Source of the DNA: an uncultured Gammaproteobacteria bacterium
GTDB taxonomy: Bacteria > Pseudomonadota > Gammaproteobacteria > Arenicellales > Poriferihabitantaceae
Assembly (NCBI GenBank): GCA_947259885.1
Contig: CAMYNW010000009.1
Location: 62,001-126,000, forward strand
Direction: 5' to 3'
DNA length: 64,000 nt
Position 1 is the first letter of the stretch. Each line of letters opens with the position of its first letter. Both the position numbers and the translations under genes were made by a program. The notes below the pieces were generated by a model, which was not told the DNA's origin, ran no database searches, and was given only the letters and a program-made list of their open reading frames with translations. Positions 26,003 to 35,180 of the stretch are shown one piece after another.

Positions 26003-26992
26003 TTGCCGATCAATTGCTTCTCGGCCGCCGCACTAACTACACCTTTCCCTATCAGCGGCGTGCTCGACTCTAAACTGTTTCGCTATAGCAGAATTCTCGC
26101 GTTCATTCTTCTGGGCGCGATTACTGTGTACGGCTTGTTCCGACTAGTGAATAGTGACTGGGCCGAAGTATCGGCCTACTGGAAAGGCCATGGGGAGATC
26201 ATCCCTATCCTTATCACTATTTCTGTTCTCGACGTTACGCTCGAATGTCTGGCCTGGATGTGGGTCTATCACCGTTTTGGAATAAGAGTGTTTGATCGAG
26301 TGGGCACACTCGCGTTCCTGTCGGGACGAGCTGGACTGCTTATGCCGGCCCAACTCGGTCGGCTGATTCGCCCTGATGCAATGCTGAAACAGAAACGAAC
26401 TTCATTGTCGGTCGCACTCAAAGCAGAAGCCGTGATATTCGCGCTGGACGGAATCTCGGTAGTCAGTCTGCTTGCGGGCCTGATTGTTTACCAGCTCTAT
26501 CCGCTCGCTGCCCCCTTAGTGGTACTCGCGATTATCACCACCTCAATGTTTCTGGGAAATTTTGTTACCCAATTGCTTACTCACACTCGACTGCACTTGC
26601 CGGTGGAATTCTGGTGGAAGCCCATAACAATGCTCATTATCCTGGTTTGCATGTCGGGTTGGGTGGCCCATGGGGTCGCACTGCATGTTGTGGTTTCTGA
26701 GCTGCCCGGAGATATGACGCTGTGGGATTCGTTGTTTTTCGGCCCCGGATCCGCTGTGCTGGGCGTTGCGACCGGGCTACCGGGCGGAATCGGCGCGACA
26801 GAAGGATTTCTTGGTGCATCGCTGCGCATCCGCAGCGTTCCAATTGAGCACCTTGCGATTGCAGTGGCCGCGTTCAGACTGATTACTTTCTGGATGTGGA
26901 TTCCGCTTGGGTGGATCGCCATCGCCATCATGCGCAGGATAAATCCAGTACCCACGAATCAAGAACAATCTACAGGAGCAGAATCAAGTTGA
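26003..26992 (+). CDS. Lysylphosphatidylglycerol-synthase-TM/UPF0104 family membrane protein
   Basis: About 329 residues with 7-8 hydrophobic helices. The start is uncertain: TTG 26003 is the longest frame, GTG 26060 is an alternative; neither has a strong ribosome-binding site. The recognisable core includes LAFLSGRAGLLMPAQLGRLIRPDAML (the family's conserved R/G-x-P..G..P loop) and GVATGLPGGIGATEGFLGA, matching the PGGIGxxE signature near the C-terminus. Members resemble the membrane half of MprF and are proposed to flip or move lipid-linked molecules. The stop overlaps the start of the following aminotransferase. With neighbouring glycan genes it could move the lipid-linked product across the membrane. 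Confidence 0.75.
   Translation: MPINCFSAAALTTPFPISGVLDSKLFRYSRILAFILLGAITVYGLFRLVNSDWAEVSAYWKGHGEIIPILITISVLDVTLECLAWMWVYHRFGIRVFDRVGTLAFLSGRAGLLMPAQLGRLIRPDAMLKQKRTSLSVALKAEAVIFALDGISVVSLLAGLIVYQLYPLAAPLVVLAIITTSMFLGNFVTQLLTHTRLHLPVEFWWKPITMLIILVCMSGWVAHGVALHVVVSELPGDMTLWDSLFFGPGSAVLGVATGLPGGIGATEGFLGASLRIRSVPIEHLAIAVAAFRLITFWMWIPLGWIAIAIMRRINPVPTNQEQSTGAESS
26974..26991 (+). promoter_or_regulatory. Ribosome-binding site and TTG start coupled to the upstream stop
   Basis: AGGAG at 26974-26978 stands 10 bases before TTG 26989, which overlaps the flippase-like gene's TGA stop (26990-26992). It decides the aminotransferase start and implies translational coupling. Confidence 0.7.
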
Positions 26993-28119
26993 GCGAAAAA
27001 TATCCATTCACTCTGATCAAGGAGAGTATCGCTAAAAGGCGGGGTAAGGCCCTCGACTTTGCGGTCGGCAGCCAACCCTTTCCACTGTCATCGGAAATGG
27101 CTGAGTGGATTCAGAAGAACTCGGAACTGGCCCTTGCCCCGGCCACTCCAAAAGATACTGCGCAGTTCGCCCTGACCGCAACGGGCTACCTGAAAAAGCA
27201 ATATGGTTTGGATATATCGCCACAAGATATTCTTCCGACCGCAGGGGGCCGGGCGGGCATGAGCATTGTCGCCGCCTGCACATTGTCACCGGCGGACACG
27301 GTATTGGTTACCGAACCTGGTTATCCTGCATTTGCACGTATTGCTGCGCAGTTTGGCGCTAACGTCATTGCGAGCCAATTAAATCCAGACAGTGATTTCT
27401 CTCCCGAATTCGAGTACAGCGAAGACATCGCACGCGGTTCAATTTCAATGCTGGCGATCAACTACCCCAACAATCCGAGTGGCGCCACCTTATCCCAGGC
27501 GGTTCGCGATAAGCTGAGAGATCTCGCTAGCCATGGGGCAACACTTTTCAATGACGCGACTTACGGGCCGCTGGTATACAACCAGGCGCCTCACTCACTG
27601 CTGTCCGAGGCTTTTCCTGCTAACAACAATCCCAAAGTCCTGGAACTCCATTCGTTCTCTAAGCTGTTCCCTATTGGACCGCTTGCGGTATCGTTTCTTG
27701 TCGGCGCGCAGGACCTTATTCAACCAATGGTTGTATTCAGCGAATATTCCTCGTCTCCATTGAGTCGTTTGCAACTTGCAACGACCGCCGAATGTTTAAG
27801 AGATGAGGATCGCATTCAACAATTTCGGGACCATATTCCCAATCGTTTAGACTTGTTACGATCAGTTTTAACCGATATCGGTTTCAAAACATTTAGCGCG
27901 AACTCGGGAACATATTTGCTCTGCGAAGTACCACAAAGTATTGCTGACAAGCCAATATCATCGGCACAGAGTGCAGCGAAACAACTTATGGATACTTTCG
28001 ACATTGCCGTTGTTCCCCTGGGCACGCAGGAGCGTGCATACCTGCGTTTTTCTGGATTGTATCGGTCCGACGATCTCGAACGGCTTGCTGCACTGCGGCC
28101 AAAGCTTTTAATCAGATGA
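26989..28119 (+). CDS. Class I/II PLP-dependent aminotransferase
   Basis: About 376 residues from TTG 26989, so the mature N-terminus reads MSEKYPFTLIKES. The start is set by the AGGAG site; the open frame extends further upstream into the preceding gene but without such a site. Fold-type I features: AGGRAGMSIVAACTL (PLP-phosphate loop), VLVTEPGYPAFARIA, INYPNNPSGATLS (the N-P-S-G substrate loop), FNDATYGPL (PLP pyridine Asp/Tyr), and LHSFSKLFPIGPLAV with the aldimine Lys. This is the aspartate-aminotransferase-like group. Substrate is not defined. The stop overlaps the convergent GT9 gene by 12 bases. Confidence 0.85.
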   Translation: MSEKYPFTLIKESIAKRRGKALDFAVGSQPFPLSSEMAEWIQKNSELALAPATPKDTAQFALTATGYLKKQYGLDISPQDILPTAGGRAGMSIVAACTLSPADTVLVTEPGYPAFARIAAQFGANVIASQLNPDSDFSPEFEYSEDIARGSISMLAINYPNNPSGATLSQAVRDKLRDLASHGATLFNDATYGPLVYNQAPHSLLSEAFPANNNPKVLELHSFSKLFPIGPLAVSFLVGAQDLIQPMVVFSEYSSSPLSRLQLATTAECLRDEDRIQQFRDHIPNRLDLLRSVLTDIGFKTFSANSGTYLLCEVPQSIADKPISSAQSAAKQLMDTFDIAVVPLGTQERAYLRFSGLYRSDDLERLAALRPKLLIR

Positions 28120-29379
28120 ACGCTGCGCTGTAGTCGCTGAACCGGATTCCGCATTCCGATCAGCGTCCCGCTGCGACAGCACCGACTTGACGTTTTCGAA
28201 TACCGCGTCAACGGTGATTGCCTGCATGCATAAATTATTGGTGCACAATGTCACCCGCTGATTAAATGCGTTGACGCACGGACTGCACGCCAAACCTGCC
28301 CACATCAGGTGACTTCGTTCGGATTGTGCTCCAAAAAATTCCGGACTCTCAGGGCCAAACAGAGTCACCACATCAATGGAAGTCGTACTGGCATAGTGCG
28401 CCGGGCCGCTGTCATTGGTCACCATGACCTCGGAGAGACCATAGAGCGCAAACAGTTCCGTGAGGGTGGTTTGACCGGCGACACTGATGCAGCGGTCCGA
28501 GCCCACTTGATCGGCCAACGCTTCGGCGTCGGCCTGTTCGTTCTTCGCACCGGTCAGAGCGATAAACAGACCGGTGTCATAGCTCAACAACCGTCTTGCC
28601 AGCTCAACGTATCGCTCATCGGCCCATCTTCGAATGGGCAACAGATCTCCCGCATTGGCATTCAGGAGTACTAAGCGGGTAGGCGCACTGTCGCCAAAAC
28701 GCCGACTCAGCAACGAGCGCATAGTTGCGACATCTTCCGGGTCCGGTTTGAAAACAGGGCCTTCAAGGGTTTCCGGCGGAACGAAACCTAGGGTTGGCAA
28801 CTGATCTGGCGGTACTGTCGTCGTATCGACCAGCATCAAGTAGGTCTGGCTGGCATGCAGTCGGATATTGTAGGCGACTCGATGCGTCATCAGGTCACCG
28901 CGATATCCTGCCTCGCCTGCAAATGAGTGGAACCCTACGCGAGTGCGAGCACCACTGAGATAAGTGAGTGTCGCTGAGAATCGAGAAAAAAACTCGAAAT
29001 CGACGGCCGTATCGACATGCTCACGCCGTAACCGAATAATTGCGCGCAGGGTATCTAGAGCAATGGTAACCAGACCGCCATCGCGAATTGCCACCACATT
29101 CTCAGCAGGTATAAGACCGAGCAGATCCAGAATCGGTCTATTTTGGGTAAACACAGCGAAATAAACATTCTCGCGCCCCACCAGCTCCACCGCTCGATTG
29201 ATTGCAGGTGCGGCAATGACCGTGGCGCCCTGCTCTACCAGCTTAATTATAACGATTCGCTTGGGCGGATTAGCCGGCTCGCTTCGAAACAGGTCGCCCA
29301 GCTTTCGAAATACAGTCAGCCCAAAAGATATCGGGATCCCGACCCAACGATCCAATATGCGCATACTTTGGACCTGCAT
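28108..29379 (-). CDS. Glycosyltransferase family 9 (heptosyltransferase-like)
   Basis: A 423-residue cytosolic or membrane-associated GT-B enzyme. KRIVIIKLVEQGATVIAAPAI is a variant of the GT9 N-terminal motif, normally ILIVRLS-x-x-GD; LLNANAGDLLPIRRWADERYVELARRL corresponds to the family's central acceptor motif (P-x-A-x-x-x-x-K-x-W). The donor site shows GQTTLTELFALYGLSEVMVTNDSGPAHYASTTSIDVVTLFGPESPE, the classic ADP-heptose-binding segment with D-S-G-x-x-H. GT9 enzymes add heptose or related sugars to LPS inner core. Four Cys near the C-terminus (LACSPCVNAFNQRVTLC) are the family's tail signature. Overlaps the aminotransferase gene tail to tail by 12 bases. Confidence 0.85.
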   Translation of the reverse strand: MQVQSMRILDRWVGIPISFGLTVFRKLGDLFRSEPANPPKRIVIIKLVEQGATVIAAPAINRAVELVGRENVYFAVFTQNRPILDLLGLIPAENVVAIRDGGLVTIALDTLRAIIRLRREHVDTAVDFEFFSRFSATLTYLSGARTRVGFHSFAGEAGYRGDLMTHRVAYNIRLHASQTYLMLVDTTTVPPDQLPTLGFVPPETLEGPVFKPDPEDVATMRSLLSRRFGDSAPTRLVLLNANAGDLLPIRRWADERYVELARRLLSYDTGLFIALTGAKNEQADAEALADQVGSDRCISVAGQTTLTELFALYGLSEVMVTNDSGPAHYASTTSIDVVTLFGPESPEFFGAQSERSHLMWAGLACSPCVNAFNQRVTLCTNNLCMQAITVDAVFENVKSVLSQRDADRNAESGSATTAQRSSD

Positions 29380-29523
29380 CTCATCACTCTTCGATTTTTC
29401 AGTGGCAGATTGTACTCGACACCTGCCGTGGAAATTAGTGTCAGAGCATTAATAATCAGCAAACGAGATATTTGTTATCAACTAATGAATACGCACTTCT
29501 CAAGCTAGACAGCAGACATTGGT

Positions 29524-30348
29524 TTACTTTTTTGGAAACAAGAACTGAAATGTAAAGGTGATATTGTAGTCCGGCGCGCCTTCTGGCTTTTCCGCGTTAT
29601 GATAGGCTTCAAGTCTGGAATTTATGGCCTGATTTCCAATCTTGAATACCCTGCCAACCCCACCGCCAACCGGCACCGTCCAGCGATTATTGCTGTCCGC
29701 CTCCCAGTTAGCGGTCCACGACATATCGGTTATCAGAAACCAACTATTTTCCAAATTGTAATTTAGAAAGGGCTGGATCAGGGTTTGATCAACATCGCCG
29801 CGATCCGAATCGCCGGCAAACGACCACAGTTGACGACCAAGAACCCCCATACTGCCCCACTTCTGTGCCGAAAGCGCTACACCGGTAATTCCGGCACTCC
29901 ATTTTCCACTGCCGAGCTGATCCTCACTTGCTGTGGGCATGTTAATGGACGGCCCGACTCCCCAGATCACCTTGTTATATTTTACTGGAGAGAAATAGGC
30001 GGAATAATTGATATCACCCAGACCACTTGCGCTTCCGCCCGGCTTCGGGTTTGGATTATTCGGACCGGGAATCGCACCATCCACATTCGCAACCGGAATA
30101 ATGGCCCTGTTCACCAGATTCCATTCACCGATATTCACCGGCACTACTGGCTGTATATTCAAAATAGTACCGTCGCCATTACTGGCCCCTGAGTCATAAG
30201 TCAGCCTGAAAGGCAAACTGATCAGAGAGCTGATCGGGTTCTGTACCGCGGAGCGCAAATCGTCTCCTTCCGCCCTGGCAAATTCAGGCACGGTCAGCAG
30301 GATCATAATAAATGCAACGAAAGGCGTAAAGAATTTATGTTTTATCAT
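29524..30348 (-). CDS. Putative outer-membrane beta-barrel protein
   Basis: About 274 residues from ATG 30348; a longer frame to 30465 has no signal sequence in front. The signal peptide (residues 1-26, cleavage near FARA-EG) is followed by a pattern of alternating hydrophobic and polar residues with many aromatic girdle residues and a Phe at the extreme C-terminus region (TFTFQFLFPKK), typical of barrels. Glycine/asparagine-rich loops (GPNNPNPKPGGSASGLGD) also fit. It resembles the phenol-degradation MetA-pathway/transporter barrel proteins that many gammaproteobacteria carry, with unknown substrate. A small membrane protein gene lies 113 bases upstream on the same strand; operon likely. Confidence 0.65.
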   Translation of the reverse strand: MIKHKFFTPFVAFIMILLTVPEFARAEGDDLRSAVQNPISSLISLPFRLTYDSGASNGDGTILNIQPVVPVNIGEWNLVNRAIIPVANVDGAIPGPNNPNPKPGGSASGLGDINYSAYFSPVKYNKVIWGVGPSINMPTASEDQLGSGKWSAGITGVALSAQKWGSMGVLGRQLWSFAGDSDRGDVDQTLIQPFLNYNLENSWFLITDMSWTANWEADSNNRWTVPVGGGVGRVFKIGNQAINSRLEAYHNAEKPEGAPDYNITFTFQFLFPKK

Positions 30349-30461
30349 GGTAGTAATGGCGTTAAACAGAGACTGTAATGTTAGAATTAAATTATCAGAT
30401 TTGGAGCAGATCGATTCCATCGACGGTCTTAATGCACGATCGTCGATCATATAACGTACGA

Positions 30462-30980
30462 TCAATGTTGGCTAAACTCTGCTCTGGCATTATAAGTGAA
30501 AAGCGCCCGAATTTTATCCCAGAAATCCCCTCCGAGAACAAAAAGACTCGTCAGGAGCAGAACATCTCCGCCAACAGCCCAAACCACAGGATGGCTGACG
30601 AAACCAGGAAAAAGCTCAGGGGTATAAACCGATATCCAGGCAAAAAGAAACGGTACGCAGAACATCACTAAACCAATGAAATAGCGACGAGGGTTTACCG
30701 TGGACGGCGGGCCGTGTCTTTTAAGAAATCCTAAAACCTTGTTTTTGATATAGGCGAATCCAGGCTTTCCCATCACTGCGATCGCGGCGATCCCCAATAA
30801 TTCACTGCCCACAAGCAGAACCCCGGATAATGACGTGACGATAACCTTCGAAAAGCCGAGCGCTACCAAGGCTGGAATCCCGGCTAATGGCAGAACGACA
30901 CTGAGAAAAAACAACGCAACACCGATTTTCAAGCGCGGAGTTGCAACCGCCTGATCCGAAGATCCAGTTTGCTCAATCAT
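30462..30980 (-). CDS. Small multi-spanning membrane protein (transporter-suffix-like), unknown function
   Basis: A 172-residue protein from ATG 30980. Four hydrophobic segments are visible (about 20-40, 46-68, 101-121, 133-153) with a basic loop (KNKVLGFLKRHGPPSTVNPRRY) between segments two and three. VNPRRYFIGLVMFCVPFLFAWIS resembles what are described as transporter-suffix domain proteins, so a transport accessory role is possible, but this is recognition by pattern only. It is followed by the barrel gene in the same direction, which suggests an envelope transport pair. No enzymatic motif is present. Confidence 0.55.
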   Translation of the reverse strand: MIEQTGSSDQAVATPRLKIGVALFFLSVVLPLAGIPALVALGFSKVIVTSLSGVLLVGSELLGIAAIAVMGKPGFAYIKNKVLGFLKRHGPPSTVNPRRYFIGLVMFCVPFLFAWISVYTPELFPGFVSHPVVWAVGGDVLLLTSLFVLGGDFWDKIRALFTYNARAEFSQH

Positions 30981-31333
30981 ACTAACAACCATCCCCAAGA
31001 TTTTTACGCCTTACCAGTACTACCAACAGCAATTATCAACTAAAGACCCGCTACAAAGGCCTAGTACAGCACTAAGGCTGTTGAGACAATAATTTAATTG
31101 ATGAGAGTTTTTTGCATAACTATTAGTTCTATTCGAATCTTAAAGCGCACTTATAAAGGTGCGACCAAAGCCCGCAATCCAGTGTAATATTATATGCCCT
31201 AAATCAGCCGTATTGATTTGTGTTAACGCTCGGCAGGATTGTTCACCAGGATGGTCTATTGATAATCACCCAAGCCTGAAAACGATAAGGTGAAAGATAT
31301 CGACCAGCGTGTACAAAAATATTGTGACGCGCG
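30981..31333. other. Intergenic spacer, nothing recognised
   Basis: About 350 bases of AT-rich sequence lie between the small membrane protein gene and the 3' end of the broken DUF2490-type gene. The promoter for the membrane protein and barrel genes is expected here. I found no coding frame, strong hairpin or known RNA. Confidence 0.4.
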
Positions 31334-32062
31334 TCAATAAAAATAGATTCCAAAAGCAATCCCTACCGCATCCGCCTTCTCGACCTTAGGCTCGGTTTCT
31401 TTGTGATAACCATAAAAAATATCCACCGAAGTCATCGTTCCTAAAGGTATGGATACGCCCAGAATTATCCGCTGACGCTGCCATGCATTAAAACGAGTGT
31501 CATAGTATATCTCGTAGGATCCAAATCATGTGAGTGTCGCACTGCTCACTGGAAACGGTTTTTCCAGCTGAATACGATTGCGATACCGGTATGAAGGATC
31601 GCCAGTCCCTTCTATCCATCGGACATCGATGCGATTTCGATCTGTCAGCAGCCAATCGTTCTTGAGCGGTCGAAACCACTTTGCATCAAATACCGGCCTG
31701 GTTTCATTAGCATCCGGCGGATCCACGATTTTACTGATATAGCGAGCCCCTCCTCTGACGGACCATTGTTCATTGATACGATGATCAAGTGAAATACCCG
31801 TAACCTCTTCCTCATAGCTGAACTCCAGTTCATCGGTAAAGGACTTCAATATATAGATCCGATTCTTCCTTTCCTCATCCAGTCCGATCCAGATATCAAA
31901 CTCCGGCCAGGCTCCTGCTTCAATATCCGAGACCCATAGGGGTGCGGAGAAAATCAACCCGCCGATCAATATCAGGAGCGCTGCAACAAAAGATAAACCA
32001 TTATCATGAATACCGCACCAGGAACGATTGTTTGGATCTGAAAATTTACGATTGATTGGCAT
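31334..32062 (-). pseudogene. DUF2490-type exported barrel gene interrupted by an in-frame TGA
   Basis: The 5' part (32062-31526) encodes 178 residues with a signal sequence and a barrel-like body (WPEFDIWIGLDEERKNRIY..., SVRGGARYIS, NRIQLEKPFP). It stops at TGA 31526-31528. The same reading frame continues without a shift for 63 more codons to a second stop at 31334-31336. The continuation encodes SYEIYYDTRFNAWQRQRIIL, then SIPLGTMTSVDIFYGYHKE and ends GIAFGIYFY, which reads as the missing C-terminal strands of the family. One nonsense change, or a sequencing error, separates them. The joined protein would be about 242 residues, near the family's usual size. Family members are uncharacterised outer-membrane proteins. 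Confidence 0.65.
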
Positions 32063-32557
32063 GATAGTTGGGGTGAATCTTCTAAGGAGATTAAACCATA
32101 TATGGTTCGGTAAACAGCCCTTTCTTGATCACCGCTGGGTCTTTGTTAAAGGCGATGACACTTATAGTTCCGCCACATTGACTGCAAGGGTATTACGATA
32201 CCCGGTTAACGAGACTGGTGAAGAACTTGTGACTTATTACCCGATAAAGTTGTTAATTCATCACCGGAAACGCCAAACTTTACCTTTTAGATTTACGCCC
32301 CTATCAACAGCAGGCCTGAGAAAGAGCACAGCAATAGTTTGGACTTTTCTCATCAGCAGGTATCCTTGCTTTTCTATGGTTATTAATTAAGAGGAAACCT
32401 TATTTAGCGTTCGTTTAAGCGAACTCCAATTGCGAAATTATAGAAGAAACTATCATTCTTGTCTCTTCAATCGAACTACTCTAGTCCTGAGTGCGGGTTA
32501 AACGAGAATATTTATAGCCGGCAATATTCCTCCTCAGCAGGATCAACTCAATTGTTT
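32063..32557. other. Intergenic region with no supported gene
   Basis: About 495 bases upstream of the DUF2490-type gene and downstream of the YbiO-like gene, both on the minus strand. It contains an inverted repeat GTTCG-(6)-CGAAC at 32409-32424. Open frames here look like noise: no ribosome-binding site or protein-like composition. Confidence 0.35.
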
Positions 32558-34825
32558 TTACTGCTTAGCTTTCTCAGCATCGGCGGCTTGCACCGCCTCA
32601 CTTGCTGCAGTCGAAATAGCCTGTTTCTGCGATTCCGTCAGGTTGTGGCTATCCATATCGTCAGGCATTATCACTCCCACTTCTCTGCGAGCAAATTCTA
32701 TACCATTCTGCTCAAAAGCCTTTTGCACGCGTTTATAGACCTCCTTACGGATCTGCCACTGGTCGCCCGGCTTGGTAGAAAACTTACCTCGCACCACAAT
32801 CCCTACATCGGTCACGGCCACCGCTCCCTGGCCCTTGAACGGCGCAAGGAATTTATCCTTGAGCTCCGGCACTTCCATCATCTCTTGCCCGATCTTTTTG
32901 AACAGCTTTCGGACTTTTTCCAGATCTGTGTCGAACGGGATGGTGAATTTCAGCTTCATAATCACCCAGTCACGACTCATATTGGTCAATTTCGATATTG
33001 AGCCGTAGGGTACAACGTGCACGGGACCAGTCACGCCGCGAAGCTGCAGGGAGCGCACGGAAATTTTCTCTACGGTACCTTCGGTGCCCCCCACATCAAT
33101 GTATTCCCCGGCCCTGAATGCATCATCCAGCAGGAAGAAAACGCCAGAAACGATGTCCTTGACCAGGGTCTGGGCACCAAAACCGATAGCCAGACCGATC
33201 ACGCTCGCACCGGCCAGTAAGGGCGTTATATTGACCTTAAGCTGGCTCAGCGCGAGTAGCACTGTGATGATGATAATGGTCACCTGCAGAGTGACCCGAA
33301 GAATGGGTAAAACGGTCGCCATGCGGGTCAACCCTGCTCCACCGCCTTCCCCACCTTCACTTTCCTCACTCACACCGCTGGCTTCCAGTTCAGCAGAGAG
33401 CTTTCTGTTGATCACAAGACTTGTGATTTCCCAGGCCATATATCCAAGCGCCAGAATAAACAGAAAACCCAAACCGTTTGACGCGATCTGGGCACCCAAT
33501 CCCGATTCCGCCAGATTACGGTAATTGAGCCCCCACAGTTTGCCTATGAGCAACACCACCGCCGCAATCAGAATAACTCTGCCCATCCTGACATAACACA
33601 ACCTGGTCTCCTTCTGCGCTTTCTCGGCCGTGCGGCCCTGACCCGCCAAATCCGGAACCAGATGACCGGCAACACCTCGAACAATTGTGTCGAGAAAGGG
33701 CAGGATGATGATCGTCATGACCGCAATCGCACCACGTCCCGGGGTCAGAACACGGTTTCCAGTACTGAGAATAAACTGGATCAGGAACCAGTTAAATGCG
33801 ATCACCGCGATACTGATCTGGGGCCACCATTTCGCCATGCGTTCCAGCCCAGGTGACAGGTAATCAAGATCTCCTTTGATGATGGAGGTGAGTCCCTTCC
33901 TCGTTTTCCACGTAATATAAATGATCCAGCCATGGATAATCAGGCTTGCCCAGAATCGCAGCGTATCTCCGCCATGGTAGCCAAAATGTGCGAAAAGACC
34001 GAACAGAAAAAACGCAGCACCCACCAAAACAGCCAGTTTGACAAACCCCGAATAGAGAGACCTGGCAGTCCAATCGTCGGTATACACCAGGCGCAGATCG
34101 GAGCGATGAGGCGCCAGAACAAATCGCAATATTGTGCCGGACAGACGCGCAATGAGTATGGCGTTGAGTATAAAAGAAGTGGCTATAAAACGGTCGCCGG
34201 CGTCCGTGAAAAGGAATCTGCCTGCGACAATTGCCGCTATTGCAAATACGATCAGCCCTCCGAGGTCAAGGAACCCACGCGTTGTGAGCGTCTTGAGCGT
34301 AGCGCCAAGGGTATCCTGCCGCTCATTCTGTATCTTCTCTCGGGTAGTCGCGATCAGAGTATTGAATCCTTTTTCTAGGACAATACCCGCCGCAATAGAC
34401 AGGGCCAGAAACAACAGGAACAAGAAAGATTCGCCTGCGGATTTGCCCGCAAAGATCGCAGTCAGAGCCCTGGCTGAATTGCTAAGAGCCAATGGCAATT
34501 GCATGGGATGGAATACCACGGCATCCTTGAACCCAACGAACCAGGTCTTAACGAGCTGCAGAGCGCTTTGATCAGGTATCGCCTGCACTACCTCATTGCC
34601 GTCCTTGGAATCACTTAGCAATTCAACCAGGCTAACCAGGGCTTCGGTCTGTTCAGGTTCAAGCCTGGACACCAGCGACTCCATTGCTTTGGGTCCCAGC
34701 GCTGCGGGCACCGAGACACCAGCATCAGGTGAAGAAGCCTCCTGCGCAAAAGTAGGTTCCGTATTTGAGGCAACTAGAACCAAGCACAGCCCAGCCAGGG
34801 AGATGGTGCGCAATAACCAATTCAT
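32558..34825 (-). CDS. Large MscS-family mechanosensitive channel (YbiO-like)
   Basis: A 755-residue inner-membrane protein with a signal peptide (1-27), a periplasmic helical region (about 30-130), about ten hydrophobic helices to about 540, and the MscS core. The pore helix and beta domain are recognisable: LKVNITPLLAGASVIGLAIGFGAQTLVKDIVSGVFFLLDDAF, then RAGEYIDVGGTEGTVEKISVRSLQLRG and VHVVPYGSISKLTNMSRDW. Size and layout match YbiO (741 residues in E. coli), one of the larger MscS paralogues that release solutes on osmotic downshock. A second, short MscS channel lies at 39417-40355. The upstream 352 bases separate it from the cytochrome gene, which is divergent. Confidence 0.85.
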   Translation of the reverse strand: MNWLLRTISLAGLCLVLVASNTEPTFAQEASSPDAGVSVPAALGPKAMESLVSRLEPEQTEALVSLVELLSDSKDGNEVVQAIPDQSALQLVKTWFVGFKDAVVFHPMQLPLALSNSARALTAIFAGKSAGESFLFLLFLALSIAAGIVLEKGFNTLIATTREKIQNERQDTLGATLKTLTTRGFLDLGGLIVFAIAAIVAGRFLFTDAGDRFIATSFILNAILIARLSGTILRFVLAPHRSDLRLVYTDDWTARSLYSGFVKLAVLVGAAFFLFGLFAHFGYHGGDTLRFWASLIIHGWIIYITWKTRKGLTSIIKGDLDYLSPGLERMAKWWPQISIAVIAFNWFLIQFILSTGNRVLTPGRGAIAVMTIIILPFLDTIVRGVAGHLVPDLAGQGRTAEKAQKETRLCYVRMGRVILIAAVVLLIGKLWGLNYRNLAESGLGAQIASNGLGFLFILALGYMAWEITSLVINRKLSAELEASGVSEESEGGEGGGAGLTRMATVLPILRVTLQVTIIIITVLLALSQLKVNITPLLAGASVIGLAIGFGAQTLVKDIVSGVFFLLDDAFRAGEYIDVGGTEGTVEKISVRSLQLRGVTGPVHVVPYGSISKLTNMSRDWVIMKLKFTIPFDTDLEKVRKLFKKIGQEMMEVPELKDKFLAPFKGQGAVAVTDVGIVVRGKFSTKPGDQWQIRKEVYKRVQKAFEQNGIEFARREVGVIMPDDMDSHNLTESQKQAISTAASEAVQAADAEKAKQ

Positions 34826-35177
34826 ATTTTTCTTCCTGCTTAATTTATATGATGTTCGCCGACAAAAGACCCAGCACGGTTTGGACTCAGGCTCGAGCGC
34901 AGCTTCTGATCTGATACGCTCACTTCATCATAAACTAGAAAAATAGCGGAATAAACATCCGCGCCATCAAATTGTTCAATACGAATTCAGCTCGCACCAG
35001 CCTTGAGGGTCGGTAAATATGTGATCAGGCATTGGCGATGAGCGAATCCTCAAAATTCACTATACTGCCTTATCGCTATCGGGCAGATGAACAATGCTGC
35101 GGTAGACCAATGCGTCAAGGTGTACATTTGCAGGACGTTCTGTAGACTCTGGAACTCGCATCTTTAATGACCGACAT
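34826..35177. promoter_or_regulatory. Divergent spacer between YbiO-like and cytochrome genes
   Basis: A 352-base region between divergent starts (34825 minus, 35181 plus), expected to hold both promoters. I saw no coding frame, hairpin or known regulatory motif. Confidence 0.35.
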
Positions 35178-35180
35178 GTG

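Noticed and set aside
31526..31528. The in-frame TGA as a selenocysteine codon.
   Set aside because: The family is a barrel protein with no Cys or Sec chemistry, and no SECIS-like hairpin is apparent after the codon.
33084..34571. Several long plus-strand open frames opposite the YbiO-like channel.
   Set aside because: They mirror a conserved membrane protein in a GC-biased third position; composition is Ser/Arg-rich noise.
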